This document shows positions 62,912 to 64,000 of a stretch of DNA of 64,000 nucleotides, piece by piece. A program made the position numbers and the translations under genes. Origin of the DNA: Acinetobacter tibetensis (GTDB taxonomy: Bacteria > Pseudomonadota > Gammaproteobacteria > Pseudomonadales > Moraxellaceae); the NCBI RefSeq assembly GCF_023824315.1, contig NZ_CP098732.1:620001-684000 (forward strand). The letters run 5' to 3'. Under the pieces are notes generated by a model, which saw only the letters and a program-made list of their open reading frames with translations, ran no database searches and had not been told where the DNA came from. The number at the start of each line of letters is the position of its first letter. Positions within the stretch are counted from its first letter, which is position 1.

Positions 62912-64000
62912 ATGACAGAAGCTAATAATAAACAATCAACAGGATTCCTCTCAAATGCCTTTGGAGTGGCTAAAAAGCTCAGCCAAACTGGAATCGATGT
63001 TTTGCAACATGTTGCACCAGGCTCTATTTCAGCTTATCCGCAAGGCGCGGGAAATTCAGCGTTTATTGAGGGGAAAGCACATTCTAAATCTGCTTTTGAG
63101 ACCCAAAAATATCAAGATGCACAGCAGATTTTACGAGAACATTTTCCGCAAGTTTCCCGACAACTTTTAGGGCGTCATTATTCAAAAGCGAATAATGTGG
63201 CGAATTTTGTTGCACCACAATATACCGATAAAATTAGCGACTATTTTTTTGAAAAACTGAATGCCTTTAGTTCAGATATCAGTTCTGTCGATGATGTTTT
63301 GGATCAGGCCGGGGTACGTGATCTGGAAAGCTTAACGCAAGATATTGATCGTTCTAAACGCATTAGTCAGGCTTTAGCAGAACAAAATAAATGGATTGCC
63401 TCTTTACAAGGCCTGCTTACAGGGGCAACGGGAACCATTGGCTCAAGTGTCGATATTCCATTGTCTTTAATTTTGTCACTGAGAACCATTTATCAGGTCG
63501 GGCGATCTTATGGCTTTGAGCTGAATAAAGATACTGAACAAGAAATTATTCAATTTATTTTCAAACAAATTGATTTAGGAATTATTGCAGAGAAGCAAGC
63601 CTTATTAATGGCGGTTAAAACCGTGTCTAAAATGTTGCAAACACATGATATTGGGCAGTTGCAGTATTTATTGGGCTCAAGCAATGACATTGAAATGCTT
63701 AGAAAATGGCTACATAATGAGCAGGGCGATTATAAATGGGCTTGGATGAATAAAGTCCCGAACTATAGCTTCCTAAGCAAATTGACACCTGTTGCAAGTG
63801 CAACGTTAAGTGCAGTATATAGTTGGAAACTAATAGAAGATGTCAATCAAAAAGCACAAGTGGTTTTTGCTCAAGCACGTCAATATATCCAGCAACATAA
63901 AGACCTTGAACTCTCAGTGGTCACTGCCTATGAACGTTCATTGACGTTATTGTCACAAGCGACACCAAAACTATTTACCGAAACGGTTCAACCAAGTTTA
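62912..64000 (+). CDS. EcsC family protein, partial (3' end beyond window)
   Basis: ATG 62912, preceded by AAGGGTCAAGA, opens a frame that stays open to the window end (363 codons so far). It contains the EcsC-family segment LQGLLTGATGTIGSSVDIPLSL followed by ILSLRTIYQVGRSYGFEL. EcsC domain proteins are mostly of unknown function. There is no signal peptide, and one or two amphipathic glycine-rich helices could touch the membrane. It is divergent from fabB. Confidence 0.85.
   Translation, partial: MTEANNKQSTGFLSNAFGVAKKLSQTGIDVLQHVAPGSISAYPQGAGNSAFIEGKAHSKSAFETQKYQDAQQILREHFPQVSRQLLGRHYSKANNVANFVAPQYTDKISDYFFEKLNAFSSDISSVDDVLDQAGVRDLESLTQDIDRSKRISQALAEQNKWIASLQGLLTGATGTIGSSVDIPLSLILSLRTIYQVGRSYGFELNKDTEQEIIQFIFKQIDLGIIAEKQALLMAVKTVSKMLQTHDIGQLQYLLGSSNDIEMLRKWLHNEQGDYKWAWMNKVPNYSFLSKLTPVASATLSAVYSWKLIEDVNQKAQVVFAQARQYIQQHKDLELSVVTAYERSLTLLSQATPKLFTETVQPSL

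Overview
The window is a piece of an Acinetobacter chromosome. The 16S rRNA gene is of Acinetobacter type, and the gene blocks murA-hisG-hisD-hisC, filABCDEF and dadR/dadA/dadX/cycA are typical of that genus. I do not name a species.

Layout. 1-1742: end of a SpoIIE-type phosphatase gene and mlaA, both minus strand. 2073-7714: one complete rRNA operon (promoter, 16S, tRNA-Ile, tRNA-Ala, 23S, 5S, terminator). 7791-8894: genomic debris, namely a start fragment of a Na/Pi cotransporter gene and a decayed IS5-type transposase gene. 9118-18229: housekeeping genes (rpoN, hpf, ibaG, murA, hisG, a DUF4272 gene, hisD, hisC, pabB). 18487-26664: the fil cluster of exported and outer-membrane proteins. 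26737-32540: two NUDIX genes, a gamma carbonic anhydrase family gene, tsaB, uppP, rsmJ and a membrane-anchored C13 peptidase.

32554-44842 is the accessory highlight. An AT-rich mobile element of about 11.5 kb has split fghA (S-formylglutathione hydrolase) exactly at the codons of its catalytic serine motif. From its right end the element encodes three long tyrosine recombinases and a small coiled-coil protein, the arrangement of GInt or Tn554-like elements. Its left end encodes a complete but diverged fghA that can replace the broken host gene. Between them lies cargo: a small membrane protein, an Xre regulator, an unknown coiled-coil protein and two reverse transcriptases with YVDD motifs. 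The RT pair fits a type 3 defence-associated reverse transcriptase system (DRT3; Drt3a + Drt3b). Directly downstream of drt3b is a 170-nt structured RNA candidate. Its 18-bp closing helix pairs fully, using two G-U pairs, only when transcribed from the RT strand, and it carries a CACACAC tract that is a good candidate for the DRT3 template.

44859-64000 returns to chromosomal genes: a DUF2218 gene, rpe, a copper-resistance cluster with a highly repetitive multicopper oxidase, a guanidine-II riboswitch in front of an SMR guanidinium exporter, ogt, a NERD protein, thiD, a HAD phosphatase, a Spo0M-like protein, the D-alanine catabolic cluster, an acyltransferase, hemJ, fabB and the start of an EcsC family gene.
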